Positions 22,472 through 34,092 of a stretch of 64,000 nucleotides of DNA are shown here, one piece after another. Source of the DNA: Aedes albopictus (lineage: Eukaryota; Arthropoda; Insecta; Diptera; Culicidae); contig NC_085138.1 of NCBI RefSeq assembly GCF_035046485.1, positions 87,655,228 to 87,719,227 of the forward strand. The letters run 5' to 3'. Every line of letters begins with the position of its first letter. The first letter of the stretch is position 1. The notes under the pieces are model-generated. The model was not told where the DNA came from and searched no databases. It saw only the letters and a list, made by a program, of their open reading frames with translations. The position numbers and the translations under genes are program-made.

Positions 22472-23413
22472 TTTGCCTTTCTCGTACACCAAGGTGTACT
22501 GAAAGGCTATATGTTCACTCCAAAAACGAAAATTTGATAGAGCCTCCGGAGGGGTCAAGTCTTATATACCAATCGACTCAGCTCGACGAATTGAGGTGAT
22601 GTCTGTGTGTGAGTATGTGTGTGTGTGTGTATGTGTGTGTGTGTATGTGTGTGTACAAAAAAACTCACATCACTTTTTGGCAGTAAACCTCAACCGATTT
22701 TATTGACCGACGGTTCATTCGACGCGGAATCTGGTCCCATTGTTTCCTATTGAAAATGGTTCAGATCGGTCCAGCCGTTCCGGAGTTATGGCCATTTAGG
22801 TGTTCCGGACCGGTATCCCAGGAAGGGGCCGGATATGAAAACGCTACAAACCCATCCATGCGGCACATCAAACTACGGCATTTTCGATAATCTGATGAAT
22901 GGTAAGCAGAAAAATAGTCTCAGACCATATCTGAACCGGTAGTGTCCCGGAACCGGTTCCGGGTGTCCCGCCGGAAGTGACCAAACATAAAAGTGAACTA
23001 AACTCATGCATGCGACATATCAAACCGCGGCTTTTTCGATAACGTGGTGAACAGTAAGCAGGAAAACATTCTCAGACCATATCGGAACCGGTAGTGTTCC
23101 GGCACCGGTTGCAAATGTCCCGCCGGAAGTGGCCAAGTATTAAAGTTAACCAAATCCATGCATGCGACATATCAACTAGTGTCTTTTTTTATATCCTGAT
23201 GAACAGTATGCAGGATAATATTCTCAGACCATATCTGAACCGGTTGTGTTCCGGAACCGGTTCCGGGTGTCCCGTCGGAAGTGGCCAAATATAAAATTGA
23301 AATAAAATCATGCATGTGACATATCAAACCACAGCTTTTTCGATAACCTGATGAACAGTTAGCAGGAAAGCATTCTCAGACCATATCGTAACAACTGTAA
23401 CAACTGTAACAAC

Positions 23414-24362
23414 GTGGTCGAGTGTGGAGTAACTGAGGGAGCGGCATTGAACCCGTTCGCGCGAGGAGGCTTGGCTAGATCGCCACTCCGAGGGGCTGGT
23501 GCACTCACCAGCGAACCAGCGGCAGGAAGTTCAAGTGGAGCAAGTGGTGCACGAAGCGGTACAGCGCCGACGGAGGAAGCACAGATGACCGGTGCGGATC
23601 TCACGCGGGCGCTGAACCGCAACAGGAGCGGGCTACCAAAGATGTTGGTAGTTGCCGAACAGCTGGATGAGCTGATCGGCTACACGAGCGGGCGGACAAC
23701 CATCAGCAAGGACCTGAAACAGGGCCTGCTGAAGCTCCGCAAATCACTGGCTCTGGCCAAGAAGGAGTACGACCTCCTGGTGGAAGAGCGAAGTGCTGCT
23801 GATGCGAGCAGGGAAGAGCGGTCCACCCAAACGGACAACTTCCTCCTTGCTGAGCCTTCTGAACCTGCTGAGGAGACGCGGCCCAAGAAGCGCCCGGCAG
23901 AGTCGGGTGCAAAGCCGAAGAAAGAGAAGGTGAAGACCAGCGTAGGTAACCAGGTTGCTAAGCCGGGTGCGAAGCGCACAAGGGGCAGGGAAACCAAGCT
24001 CCAGCAAGCCAACAAGAGGAAGAACGGAGGCCAACCGGATCAAGGGAAGGAGAACCCTTGGATTACAGTAGGAAAAAAGAAGAAGGTGAGAACTACGAAA
24101 CCAGCCCGCAAACGAGCGAGAAGTGACGCGCTGGTCTTCAAAACCGAGGCAGACACATACGCCGAGGTGCTGAAGGCCATGCGAGGCGAGAATCGTCTCT
24201 CACCGTTGGGCGCGGATGTAAAAAGCATCCGGCGCACCAGGACGGGAGAGATGATGCTAGTGCTGAAGAAGGAAGCAGCCAATAAAGGTACTTCCTACAA
24301 AGCACTAGCCCAAGAGGTACTTGGCGAAAAGGTGCAGGTAAGAGCCCTAACGGCGGAGGCAA
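23414..24362 (+). pseudogene. R1-clade ORF1, N-terminal part (copy 2)
   Basis: The open frame is homologous to copy 1 ORF1 from NPFAR onwards, including TTISKDLKQGLLKLRKSL, a lysine-rich basic middle region and SIRRTRTGEMMLVL. The true N terminus is missing through 5' truncation, so the annotated start is arbitrary. The frame is cut after AEA by the RTE insertion and resumes at 25680. Excising the insert with one target-duplication copy restores AEA-ILQCKNLDEIT in frame. Confidence 0.85.
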
Positions 24363-25667
24363 CTCATTTCATTTCATTTATTTAGTATTACATCAAATTC
24401 AAGATAAAACTGAATCAACAATATTTCTCCATAATACACGGTTCGTGGCTGCCGCTCTCCATCCTCGGTCGCGCCTTTGTTTTTGGGGCATTCACCACCA
24501 GTCCGGCCTTTGCTGCTTCGCGTTTCAGGCGGGTGTACAGCTCTGCCACCGTTCCAAATGTTCTGGCAATAATGTCCATGTCGTCCGCAAAGCACACAAA
24601 TTGTCCGGATTTTGTGAAAATCGTTCCCCGGCTGTTGAGCCCGGCTCGTCGCATCACACCTTCCAGAGCGATGTTGAAGAGTAGACATGAGAGTCCGTCA
24701 CCTTGTCGCAGTCCCCGGCGAGATACGAATGAACTGGATAGTTCACCCGAAACCCTTACGCAGTTTTGCACACCGTCCATCGTTGCTTTAATCAGTCTAG
24801 TCAGCTTCCCAGGAAAGCCGTTTTCGTCCATGATTCTCCATAGCTCTGCGCGGTCGATACTATCGTATGCCGCTTTGAAGTCGATGAACAGGTGGTGCGT
24901 TGGGACCTGGTATTCACGGCATTTCTGGAGGATTTGCCGTACGGTAAAGATCTGGTCCGTTGTCGACCGGCCGTCGATGAAGCCGGCTTGATAACTTCCC
25001 ACGAACTCATTTGTTTTAGGTGACAGACGACGGAAGATGATCTGGGATAGCACTTTGTAGGCAGCATTCAAAATAGTGATCGCCCTGAAGTTCTCACATT
25101 CCAAATGGTCGCCTTTCTTGTGAATGGGGCAGATTACCCCTTCCTTCCACTCCTCCGGTAGCTGTTCGGTTTCCCAGATCCTGACTATCAGCCGATGCAG
25201 ACAGGTGGCCAACTTTTCTGGGCCCATCTTGATGAGTTCAGCTGCGATACCATCCTTACCAGCTGCTTTGTTGTTCTGTTGCTGATTTTCCGTTACAATG
25301 GTTTTTTACGGCTGGCTCGTAGGGCCTGACACCAACCCCCTACTTTCCGGAGGACCATAGTGCACAGTTGAGCTTAGAGTCCTTCCCTGGCACTCGGACG
25401 TAGATCAGCCGCCCCTGACATGGGGATCAGACGCTGTTGTGAGCCGCTCCTCCTGGAGAACAGACGCTCAGGTTTGCCGAAGCGAACCCCCCCTTCCCTG
25501 TCAGCCTACGACCAAAGTTCCCACCGGGGTTGGTTACCCGATCTTCCCTAAGGTTGCTCATAGTTTCCGGCCGGTACCGCGTGGAGGTAGGGATAGGAGT
25601 TGCTGGGCAGAGGCTAGTGGATCACAATGGGATCTGACTTGCGCAGCATACCCAGCCTTTACCGTGC
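24363..25667 (-). mobile_element. RTE-clade derivative with internal deletions, nested in R1 copy 2
   Basis: An antisense insert bounded by the 12-bp target duplication CGGCGGAGGCAA (24351-24362 and 25668-25679). Reading its own strand, a 5'-UTR-like segment (about 25667-25310) leads directly into the reverse transcriptase fragment (25300-24415). The endonuclease is absent. The 3' part of ORF2 is also missing, and the element ends in AATAAATGAAATGAAATG, a short tandem tail as in RTE elements. The family call rests on the reverse transcriptase. Confidence 0.75.
24415..25227 (-). pseudogene. RTE-clade reverse transcriptase fragment
   Basis: An open fragment of 270 residues. It begins at GPEKLATCLHRLIVRIW (finger region) and continues through KKGDHLECENFRAITIL, GFIDGRSTTDQIF, FIDFKAAYDSIDR (first catalytic Asp), GLRQGDGLSCLLFNIALEG and FADDMDIIAR (catalytic Asp pair), ending soon after LVVNAPKTKA. 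Catalytic motifs are intact, but the endonuclease and the C-terminal third are absent, so it is a fragment. It resembles the element at 44331-47830. Confidence 0.85.
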
Positions 25668-25679
25668 CGGCGGAGGCAA

Positions 25680-26128
25680 TTCTCCAGTGTAAAAACCTGG
25701 ACGAGATTACCGACGCAGAGGAGCTCGCAGCCGCACTCAAACAGCAGTGTGAGATAGATGTACCAAGTGCATCGATCCGCCTGCGTAAGGGTACGGCTGG
25801 CACGCAGATTGCCGCGTTCAAACTCCCCGTAGGGGATGCGAATAAGGCGATTTCAGTCGGGAAGATCAAGGTAGCTTGGTCAGTGTGCCCGCTCAGCATA
25901 TACGAGCCGCCAGTGGCGTGCTTCAAGTGCTTTGAGCAAGGGCATAAGTCCTGGGCATGCAAAGGCCCAGACAGGAGTAAGCTCTGCAGGAAGTGTGGAG
26001 TAGAAGGCCATATCGCCAGGGAGTGCAACTCTGCACCAAAATGCCTGATTTGCACGGCGAACAAGGGCCACACGACGGGCGGGCCTAAATGTCCAGGCAC
26101 GCGAGGAGGTCGAAATTCCAAACGATAA
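25680..26128 (+). pseudogene. R1-clade ORF1, C-terminal zinc-knuckle part (copy 2)
   Basis: It reads ILQCKNLDEITDAEELAAAL, then CFKCFEQGHKSWAC and CRKCGVEGHIAREC (both CCHC knuckles intact) and a third, altered CLICTANKGH...C. The stop TAA (26126-26128) overlaps the ORF2 ATG by one base. The upstream open stretch from 25439 belongs to the RTE insert. Confidence 0.85.
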
Positions 26129-27596
26129 TGCAGGTTACACAACTAAACCTGAACCACTGTGAAGCCGCACAAGAGTTGCTATGGCAGTCAGTCTCGGAGT
26201 CAAGTACAGACATCGCACTACTATCGGACCCATACCGCATCCCTCCCGATAACGGAAACTGGGTAGCGGATAAGGCCAAGCTAGCGGCGATCTGTACAAC
26301 CGGTCGTTTTCCGGTCCAGGAAATAGTTTCCACATCGCACGAGGGCTTCGTAATAGCGAAGATCAACGGGGTATACTACTGCAGTTGTTATGCCCCTCCC
26401 AGGTGGACGATAGACCAGTTCTCGTCTATGCTGGAATCGTTAACAAGCGCAATGGTGGGATTGAGTCCCGTGGTCATCGGTGGAGACTTCAACGCCTGGG
26501 CGATTGAGTGGGGTAGCCGCTTGACTAACGCGAGAGGTTGGGCCTTACTCGAAGCTATGGCTAGACTAAACGTGGATGTCGCGAACGTAGGCGACAAAAA
26601 AACCTTCAGTAGGAATGGTGCAGAGTCCATCATTGATGTGACCTTCTGGAGCTCGGGTCTAAACCCTAGCTCGGACTGGAGGGTCGACGATGGATACACG
26701 CATAGTGACCATCTGGCGATTCGATACAGAGTGGAACACAGAGGAAGACGGCCACAGCCGAAGGTCATCGACCGTCATCGGGGATGGCTGACCTCGCGAT
26801 TCGATAAGCCGGCATTTATGGAGCGATTGTTTATGGAGAGTAACACCGACGATCTATCCAGCGATGATCTAGTCGGAACCCTAAGCCGTGCATGTGACGC
26901 CGCTATGCCAAGGCGATCCCTACCCAGAAATGGACGCAAACCGGTGTACTGGTGGTGTCCAGAAATCGCAGAACTCCGCGCATCCTGTTTAAGAGCTAGA
27001 AGGAGGATGCAAAGGGCTCGTACCGATGAGAATAGAATTGAACGAAGCGAGGCCTACAGGGCGGCTAAACTGGCACTGAATAAAGAGATTAAGACTCGTA
27101 AGCGAGCGTGCTTTGAAAATCTCTGCCAGGCAGCCAACACGACCCCATGGGGTGATGCCTACAGAGTAGTCATGGCCAAAACGAAGGGCGCGTCAGCACC
27201 CCAAGAACGCTCCCCAGAGATGCTGCAGAAGATCGTGGAAACGCTGTTCCCGCGCCACGATACAAGACCATGGACCCCCGTTCCCTATAGCCAAACCGGC
27301 CATAGCGAGGTAGCCCCGGTGACGAACGACGGAATCATTGCAATAGCAAAGTCGCTTAAGTTGAACAAGGCTCCGGGTCCGGATGGTATCCCGACATTAG
27401 CCATCAAGACGGCCATCGAGGCTAAGCCTGACATGTTCAGAATGGCTATGCAGATGTGCCTAGACAGAGGCGAATTTCCGGAGAGGTGGAAATGGCAAAG
27501 ATTGGTTCTACTGCCCAAACCCGGGAAGCCACCTGGCGACCCGTCGGCATATAGACCTATCTGCCTGCTGGACACCGCCGGAAAACTGTTGGAACG
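26128..27596 (+). pseudogene. R1-clade ORF2 part 1: endonuclease and RT fingers (copy 2)
   Basis: Starts at ATG 26128 (TAATG overlap with ORF1). The AP-type endonuclease is complete: QLNLNHCEAAQELLW, GDFNAWAIEWGS, SRNGAESIIDVTF, THSDHLAIRY. The reverse transcriptase starts with APGPDGIPTLAIK and PSAYRPICLLDTAGKLLE. Near 27596 a deletion removes about 20 residues and shifts the frame, so the open frame ends at 27609. Confidence 0.85.
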
Positions 27597-28852
27597 GTCT
27601 CTCGGATAACCAGTTCGGCTTCCGGAAGGGTCGATCGACGGTGGACGCTATTAGGGCTGTAACCAAAACGGCCGAAATAGCGCTCCAAAAGAAGCGAACA
27701 GGAATCCGCTATTGCGCGGTCGTCACGCTGGACGTTAAGAATGCGTTCAACAGCGTCAGCTGGACCGCCATTGAGTGCGCAATACACCACCTTGGAGTCC
27801 CGGTTAGCCTATGCCGGATATTGGAGAGCTACTTCCAGAATAGAGTGCTAATTTATGACACCGAGGAAGGCGAGAGGAGCTACAAAATCACCGCAGGGGT
27901 ACCGCAGGGGTCCATCTTGGGCCCGGTACTATGGAACGCGGCGTATGATGGCGTATTGAGGCTCAAACTTCCACCGGGCGTAAAGCTGGTCGGCTTCGCC
28001 GATGATATTACTTTCGTGGTATACGGCGAGTCGATAGAGGAAGTGGAACTGACAGCAACTCACGCAATTGGCATAGTGGGGGATTGGATGAGGTCGAGAC
28101 ATTTGGCACTCGCGCACCACAAAACGGAGGTGGTGGTGGTAAACAACCGCAAGTCTGAACAGCAGGCAGTGGTCACCACAGGTGGATGCACGATCAACTC
28201 TAAGCGCTCACTGAAGCAGTTGGGGGTCATGATCGACGATAAGCTGAAATTCGGAAGTCACGTAGAATATGCCTGCAAAAGGGCAAGCATGGCGATAATG
28301 GCATTGTCAAAGATAATGTCAAACAGCTCGGCAATAGTCTCGAGTAAGCGTAAGCTGCTCGCGGCAGTAGCGGTCTCCATACTACGGTATGGCGCCGCTG
28401 CATGGTCGAAGGCGCTAGTGGTTAACCGAAACAGCAAGGGTAGATGGACACACAGGCTCATACCGAGCGTGTCCAAGTGGACGAGCAGGCCCCATGGCGA
28501 GGTGAATTTTCACTTGACTCAATTTCTGTCAGGCCATGGGTGTTTTAGGTGGTATCTGCACAGATTCGGACACGCAGGCTCCCCCGCATGTCCGGAGTGT
28601 GCAGACTGCGACGAGACCGCGGAGCATGTGCTCTTTGAATGTCCACGTTTCGTGGAGCAAAGGTCGAGTATGCAGGAGGTATGCGGTAGAGATATCACGC
28701 CTGACAACATTGTTGAAAGGATGTGTATGGGGGCGGACAAGTGGGACTCCGTTACTTCCACGGTTTCTCGAATCGTACTTGAACTACAGAGTAAATGGCG
28801 AGCCGAACAACAGCTAGTTGAGTTGGCCCCCCTTCCCCATCCAGGAGCTTGA
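27597..28852 (+). pseudogene. R1-clade ORF2 part 2: RT palm to C terminus (copy 2)
   Basis: It resumes with LSDNQFGFRKGRSTVDAI. The first catalytic Asp lies in VVTLDVKNAFNSVSW, then GVPQGSILGPVLWN and the catalytic FADD at GFADDITFVVYG. A second deletion near 28425 joins AAWSKALVVNRN directly to SKGRWTHRLIP, removing roughly 100 residues present in copy 1. The C-terminal Cys/His region HRFGHAGSPACPEC...HVLFECPRF is intact. The catalytic residues survive, but the protein is broken. Confidence 0.85.
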
Positions 28853-29108
28853 GTTCAACGGGTAGTCTAAGTACTAGCCAGGACCCGAGCCTCCAGGGGA
28901 GAGTGAACAACTTAAGGCGGTAGCTGGTGGAACGCTTACTATTAGAGTGTACTCATGTACGGTCCCCCCCTTCTCGAAGTCATCCCTAACGGGCGTACCG
29001 CGAAGGTAAGGAAGAGAGAGAATGAGTTTTTAGTGGGTCGATCCCCACATCACCCGAGGAACCACCTCTTGGGTATCTGTTGCAGATTTTCTCATTCTAT
29101 AAAAAAAA
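28853..29108 (+). other. 3' UTR and A-rich tail of R1 copy 2
   Basis: Non-coding sequence between the ORF2 stop and the A-run at about 29097-29109, directly followed by the right-hand target duplication. Confidence 0.8.
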
Positions 29109-30000
29109 AGACCATATCGGAACCGGTTCCAGATGTTCCGCCGGAGGTGGCATAGTATAAAAGTTAATTAAACCCATGCAAGGGACATATCAAACCGTGG
29201 CTTTTTTGGTATCCTGATGAACAGTAAGCAGGAAAATATTTTCAGAACATATATGAATCGGTTGTGATCCAGAACCGGTTCCGGGTGTTCCGCCGGAAAT
29301 GGCCAAATATAAAAGGGAACCATACCCATGCAAGCGACACATCAAATCGCGGATGTTAAGGCATCTTGATTTAACAAAAAAAAAAGTTTCCGGCCATATT
29401 GGGGACAACCGGTAGTGTTCCGCAACCGATTACGGTTGCCCCGGAAGTGGTCAAATGTAAAGCAGAACCAAACCCATAAATTCGACACATTTAATTACTT
29501 TTTAGGTAAGCTGATGAACGGTTAACAAAACAAATCATAGACCATACTTTGGAAAACCATTAGTGTGCCGGAACCGGTTCCAGGTGCCCCGACGGAAGTG
29601 GTCAAATGTAGAAAAAAAAACCAAACGCATACACGCAGCACACTAAATAACGGCTTCTTCGATAATGCGAAGAACGGTCAGCAAGGTCAGTAGTGTTCCG
29701 GAACCAGATTCGAGTGCCTCACCGGAACTGGCGAAATGCACGAATGAACCAAACCCATACATGCATTACATCAATTTCCGACTTTTTAGGAGAACTGATT
29801 AAGAATTTGCATGAAACTAGTCTAAGACCACATCAGGGACAATCGGTAAGTGGTAAAATGTGAACCGAAAGTTGTAAATGTGAAATTGAATCAAATCCAT
29901 GCGTGTCGTACCATAAAACCACGCTGATTCGACAATGATTCCTGTTAAATTACCTGTGTAAACTTTCAATTCGATAAACTAACTCTATTTTAGTTTTGTT
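29109..30000. repeat. ~153-bp minisatellite array, block after LINE copy 2
   Basis: Diverged units with GGAACCGGTTCC, GTGGCCAAATATAAAAG, CCCATGCAAGCGACACATC and GATGAACAGTAAGCAGG. They continue the array broken at 23388. Confidence 0.75.
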
Positions 30001-30354
30001 TAGATTGTATGATTTGTTTTTGAACACAAATCTTACAGATATTGTGGTGGTACGAATTGATAGCTTGTACATTTTACGATTGTTGGCTTCCGAGGTTCAC
30101 TGCGGTTGATCACCAAACGGATCAGGTGTCGGAATGCATCAAATTAGAACTTTCGGAAGTAGCAGCTGCACGAGGAGCCGCTGCGGGTGTAAGTAACATC
30201 AGAATATCGTATCATTCGTATTTACAGTGTATTACACTGAGACATTTGATCATTTTTTTAATTCAACAAATTTCGAATGAGCGGGGTACAAGTTAAAAAG
30301 TGTCTTATTAAAGAGTAATGAATACGCGGGGTTTGACAGTACATCAAATAGCAG
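30001..30354. other. Non-coding interval
   Basis: No repeat unit and no gene recognised; possibly another insertion in the minisatellite, since units resume at about 30640. Confidence 0.4.
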
Positions 30355-30367
30355 CTTTTTTGATAAC

Positions 30368-30630
30368 TTCTTCTTCTTCTTTATAGCTCGACGTTCGCAT
30401 TGGAACTTGGCCTGCCTCTCTTCTACTTAGTGTTCTTTAGAGCACTTCCACAGTTAATAATTGAAGGGTTTTCTTTGCCCGCCATTGCATGAATTTGTAT
30501 ATTGTGAGGCAAGTTCAATGATACACTATGCTCAGGAAGTCGAGAAAATGTTCCCGACCGGAACGGGAATCAAACTCGCCGTTTCCGGATTGACGATTCA
30601 TAGCCTTAACCACTAGGCCAACTGAAGACC
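30368..30630 (-). mobile_element. Feilai-like tRNA-derived SINE (antisense)
   Basis: Read on the minus strand it starts GGGTCTTCAGTTGGCCTAG with a pol III A box (TGGCCTAGTGGTTAAGG). Then comes a B-box-like GAGTTTGATTCCC (normally GGTTCGATTCC), a non-tRNA body, and a GAAGAAGAAGAA tail. Flanking CTTTTTTGATAAC (30355-30367) and CTTTTTTTATAAC (30631-30643) form a ~13-bp target duplication with one mismatch. Assignment to Feilai, the abundant Aedes SINE, is from memory of the family. Confidence 0.8.
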
Positions 30631-30639
30631 CTTTTTTTA

Positions 30640-31000
30640 TAACACGATGATCGATTCGTAAGAACATAGCCTCAGACCATATTTTAGACAACCGGTAGTG
30701 TCCCGAAACTAGTTCTGGGTGTCCCACTGGAAGTGGTCAAATGTAAAAGTGATTTGTACCCATGCATAAGATAAATCAAATCGTGGTTTGTTTTAGGTAA
30801 CCTGATGTACGTTAGCAATGATATTGCCTCAGACTATATTTGGGAGACCCGGTGGTGCTCCGGAACCTGTTCCGGAAAGTATCCAAATGTACCATGCGAC
30901 ACATCACATCACGACTTTTTAATAACCTCAGGAACGATTAACTAGAAAATAGGCTCATACCACATTAGAGATTACCGCTAGGGTTGCACAACCAGCGTTT
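30640..31000. repeat. ~153-bp minisatellite, last degenerate units
   Basis: Two or three worn units (GTCCCGAAACTAGTTCTGG, CCCATGCATAAGATAAATC) before the non-repetitive right end of copy 2. Confidence 0.6.
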
Positions 31001-31509
31001 GATGCTTCGGCGGGACTAAGAAAGTAAATAAAATCAATGCAAGCGATAAATATGTGTAAGAGAACAAAATCTTGACATATTAAACCTACATACAAACAGA
31101 TGTCTCACTATACTCACTACGTTCTTGTTTCCAACGGTCAATGAAATATAACCTAGAATGTGCAGAAAAAAACTTTATCGAAGACCGCAAAGTGATCTGT
31201 GATTGTGTAAAAAGGTATATCTTAGCTTGTTAGAATCGTCTTGATATTGATCAGCTCCCAATGTTAGTGAAGGTACTCAAGCAGTCAACTGAGAAATCTG
31301 ATATTATTCAGCTCTGCTTTTACGCTGAACACAACGTCGGAGTATGTACCATCAATAAGTTTAAGTCAATTCAATGATGGCTTTGATAAAATGCTTGCTT
31401 TTCTTAAAAAATATCAGGATTCAGGAACACTTTGACTTACGTCGACGGAGAGATCGTGAGAACATATACGACGAGAAAGGCACTATCACCTCTAGGTGAA
31501 TTAATTTGG

Positions 31510-34080
31510 GTTTTTTTTTCTTACTATTAATGATTTTTAAAATAGTTTTTTCATAGGTTTCTCCAATGGTTCTTTCAGGTATTCCCCAGGCATTAATTTG
31601 GACTAATTCAAAACTTTCTTTTGGAATTATTTCAGATTTTTTTTTTTCAAAGATCCTGTCAACAACTCCTGCAGAAATTGCTCTAAATTCTATTTCTTAG
31701 CTTTTCTTCCTCAAATCTTTTCAGAAATTGCATAAAAAAATTTTCTGACAATTCCTTCAGGAGTTCTTCCAAGGATTTCTTTATAAAATCTTCCAGTGAT
31801 CCCTCACAAACTTATAAAGGAATTTCTTCGACGATTCTACCAGTACCTTAGATTGTGATTTCTGCAAGCATGTTTTAAAAGATTACTTCAGAAATTCCTT
31901 TATGAATTCCTCCAGGAATTCCTCCAGAAATTGCCCAAGCATTTTTTTTTCTTGTAATTATTTGCAGAGTTTCTTAAGACTTTTCTAATGACTTTTTTCT
32001 ATGAATTAAGTGCCTATTTTAAGGTACCCATGTATTCTCCTGGGTATTATCACTGGAGTTCTTTAAGAGTTGCTTCAGAAATTACATCAGGAATTGCTGC
32101 AAGATTTTTTAGGAATCCTCCTAAAAAAATTACAAAATTTGTTTAGGAGTTGTCAAAGGTATCCCCGAAAGTTTTTAAAGAAAATTCATTCAGCAGGATT
32201 CTTTAAATAATCCTCCAGTTATTTTTATGTAATTTCTTGAAGAGCTTTCGAAAAAACGCTAGAGGAACATCTGAGCAAAAACTCCATGGAAGAACTGTTG
32301 AAGAAATCCTTTGTCAAAGTTTCAGAAGAAATGCCTAAAATTTTAAAGAAGTTTCTGAAGATAAAAATATTTCTTCAAGGAAATCTTTCCTTTTTTTCCT
32401 GAAGGAATTACTGAAAAAAATTTAGTTGAGAAGTACTTGGAGAAATTTCCCGGGAAATGGTTTATAGAATTCATTGATGATTTTATTGAAATGTTCCTGG
32501 AGAAATCAGTGAACGAATTCTTGAAAAAAATCTGTGGAAATAACTGGTGAATCGCATATTTATGCGTCTGCAAAAATAACAAAAAATCTTGAGATATTTC
32601 TAATAAAATTTTCATAGAAATTTCTAGAAAATATTTCTGAATAAATTTCTTGAAGAATCCATGAAGAAGTTATTGAGGCTATCCCAAGAAGAAATTCCGG
32701 ATAATTTCCTGTGATAATACAGGGAAGAATATCTGGTGGAATTCTTATAGAATCTTAGAATGAACTCCTGCAGAAATTTTTGGAGGAATTCCTGCAGGAT
32801 TTTCTGAATGAATCTTTGAAGAAATTTCTGGATACTTTAATGAGGGAATTTGCAATGGAATCCCTAGAGCAGTTCCTGAACAAATCTCTGCTGATCTTCC
32901 TGAAGAAATACGTGAACGAGTTTCTTAAAGAATACCTAGACAATTTTCTAAAGAAACCATTGGAAGAATTCATGAAAGAATCCTTGGAAAAGTTTCTATA
33001 GGAATTCACATAGAAAATTTTGAAGTCATCCCAGGAGAATTGTCCGATGATTTTCAAATTAATCCTTTTCAAAATGGAGAAGACAATTTCTGTAAGTTTA
33101 AGAAAGAAATCTACCTAAATAAAATCTTGAAAAAAAATCTGATGGAATTCATGTGGGAATATCTGAAGGAAGCGCTGGAGGAATTCATTAAGGAATCCCT
33201 GGAAGAAATTCTGAAAAAAGCCTTTGTAGATTTTAGGAACGAATTCCACGAGTAATTTTAAATGGAATCCATGAATTTATTTTCGAAGAAACCCATAAAA
33301 GTTTACCTTGGATTTGGAATCCTTGAACAAATTTATGTAGTTATCTTATTTGGAATTTTCTAAATAATCTGCACGAAAATTTCTAAAAGAATTTCTTGAA
33401 GATTTTCTAAAGAAATATTTGTAATAATTCCTGAAGGCGTCTGTGGGAGAGTTTCTAAAGTTATCCTTGGAGATATTTGTGGAGGAACTTTTGTTTGTCT
33501 TAAAGAGTCGCTGAATACATTTCTGAAGGGATCCATGGGCGATTTCCTGAAAAAAAAATCTCGTACATTTTTTTCGCAAAAAACTATTGAGGAATGTTCA
33601 ACTCTTTTTCGGCATTAGAGTCAATTTTGGCCCAAAACGTACACGATGCCAGCGAGCTGTTCCCAACGTGATGCAATAGGAAGGTTAAGGAAACCTTCTC
33701 TACAGTAATTTTTAGATAAATTTCTGAGGGTTCCTTAGACTCTCCGAAAAAAAAAATCCTGGAGGATTTTGTGAAGAAGTCTATGGAACAATATCGGAAG
33801 TAATCCAAGGAAGTTCTTTTAAGCTCCCCAAATTATTTCTGAGGAAACCTTTAACTTTGGAGCAAATTCTATGAGTTTTCCAAAGGAATCAATAGAATAA
33901 TAGATCATGAAAAACAATAAAATGGCCGCTATGAATTGAACAGATAGTGCCACCGTTGCGTTGTGTGTTTGACATAACTCCTCTGCTGTCACCATGTTAA
34001 AGACCGTAGATTGATCGATCCCTGAAGGATTTCTAAAATCATTTCCAAAGTCATTTCAGGCAGATTTTTTTATTATCCAT
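31510..34080. repeat. Degenerate GGAATTCC-type array with polarity switch
   Basis: About 2.5 kb of loosely periodic (about 24-27 bp) sequence. Up to about 32270 the top strand is the pyrimidine form (CCTCCAGGAATTCCTCCAG). From about 32285 it is the purine form (CTGAAGGAATCCTTGGAAG). The purine strand translates as amphipathic EEFLKESLEKFL-like repeats, giving several spurious open frames such as 32780-33001. No gene is supported. Confidence 0.65.
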
Positions 34081-34092
34081 TAATGATTTTAA

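Larger units (their letters stand above)
23389..29108 (+). mobile_element. R1-clade non-LTR retrotransposon, copy 2 (5'-truncated)
   Basis: Bounded by the exact 11-bp target duplication AGACCATATCG at 23378-23388 and 29109-29119. It starts with three TAACAACTG-like units, lacks the 5' UTR and ORF1 start seen in copy 1, and ends in TATAAAAAAAAA. Inside are ORF1 (split by an RTE derivative at 24363-25667), ORF2 with deletions, and a 3' UTR (28853-29108). Without the nested insert it is about 4.4 kb. It is better preserved than copy 1, but the ORF2 damage makes it inactive. Confidence 0.9.
22472..31505. mobile_element. Minisatellite-bearing element, copy 2, carrying a LINE and a SINE
   Basis: The left leader at 22472-22800 starts GCCTTTCTCGTACACCAAGG, as in copy 1. 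The right end near 31465-31505 reads ACGAGAAAGGCACTATCACC. Minisatellite units occupy 22850-23388, 29109-30000 and 30640-31000. Into this body an R1-clade LINE (23389-29108) and a Feilai-like SINE (30368-30630) inserted, both with target duplications made of minisatellite or element sequence. This puts those insertions later than the element. Confidence 0.6.

Noticed and set aside
18798..22655. CRISPR-like regularly spaced repeats
   Set aside because: The repeats are TG/TGTA microsatellites and a 153-bp eukaryotic minisatellite without spacers or cas genes.
32343..33579. Several open frames of 70-105 codons on both strands
   Set aside because: They are by-products of the stop-poor, near-triplet-periodic GGAATTCC-type repeat, with no conserved domain.
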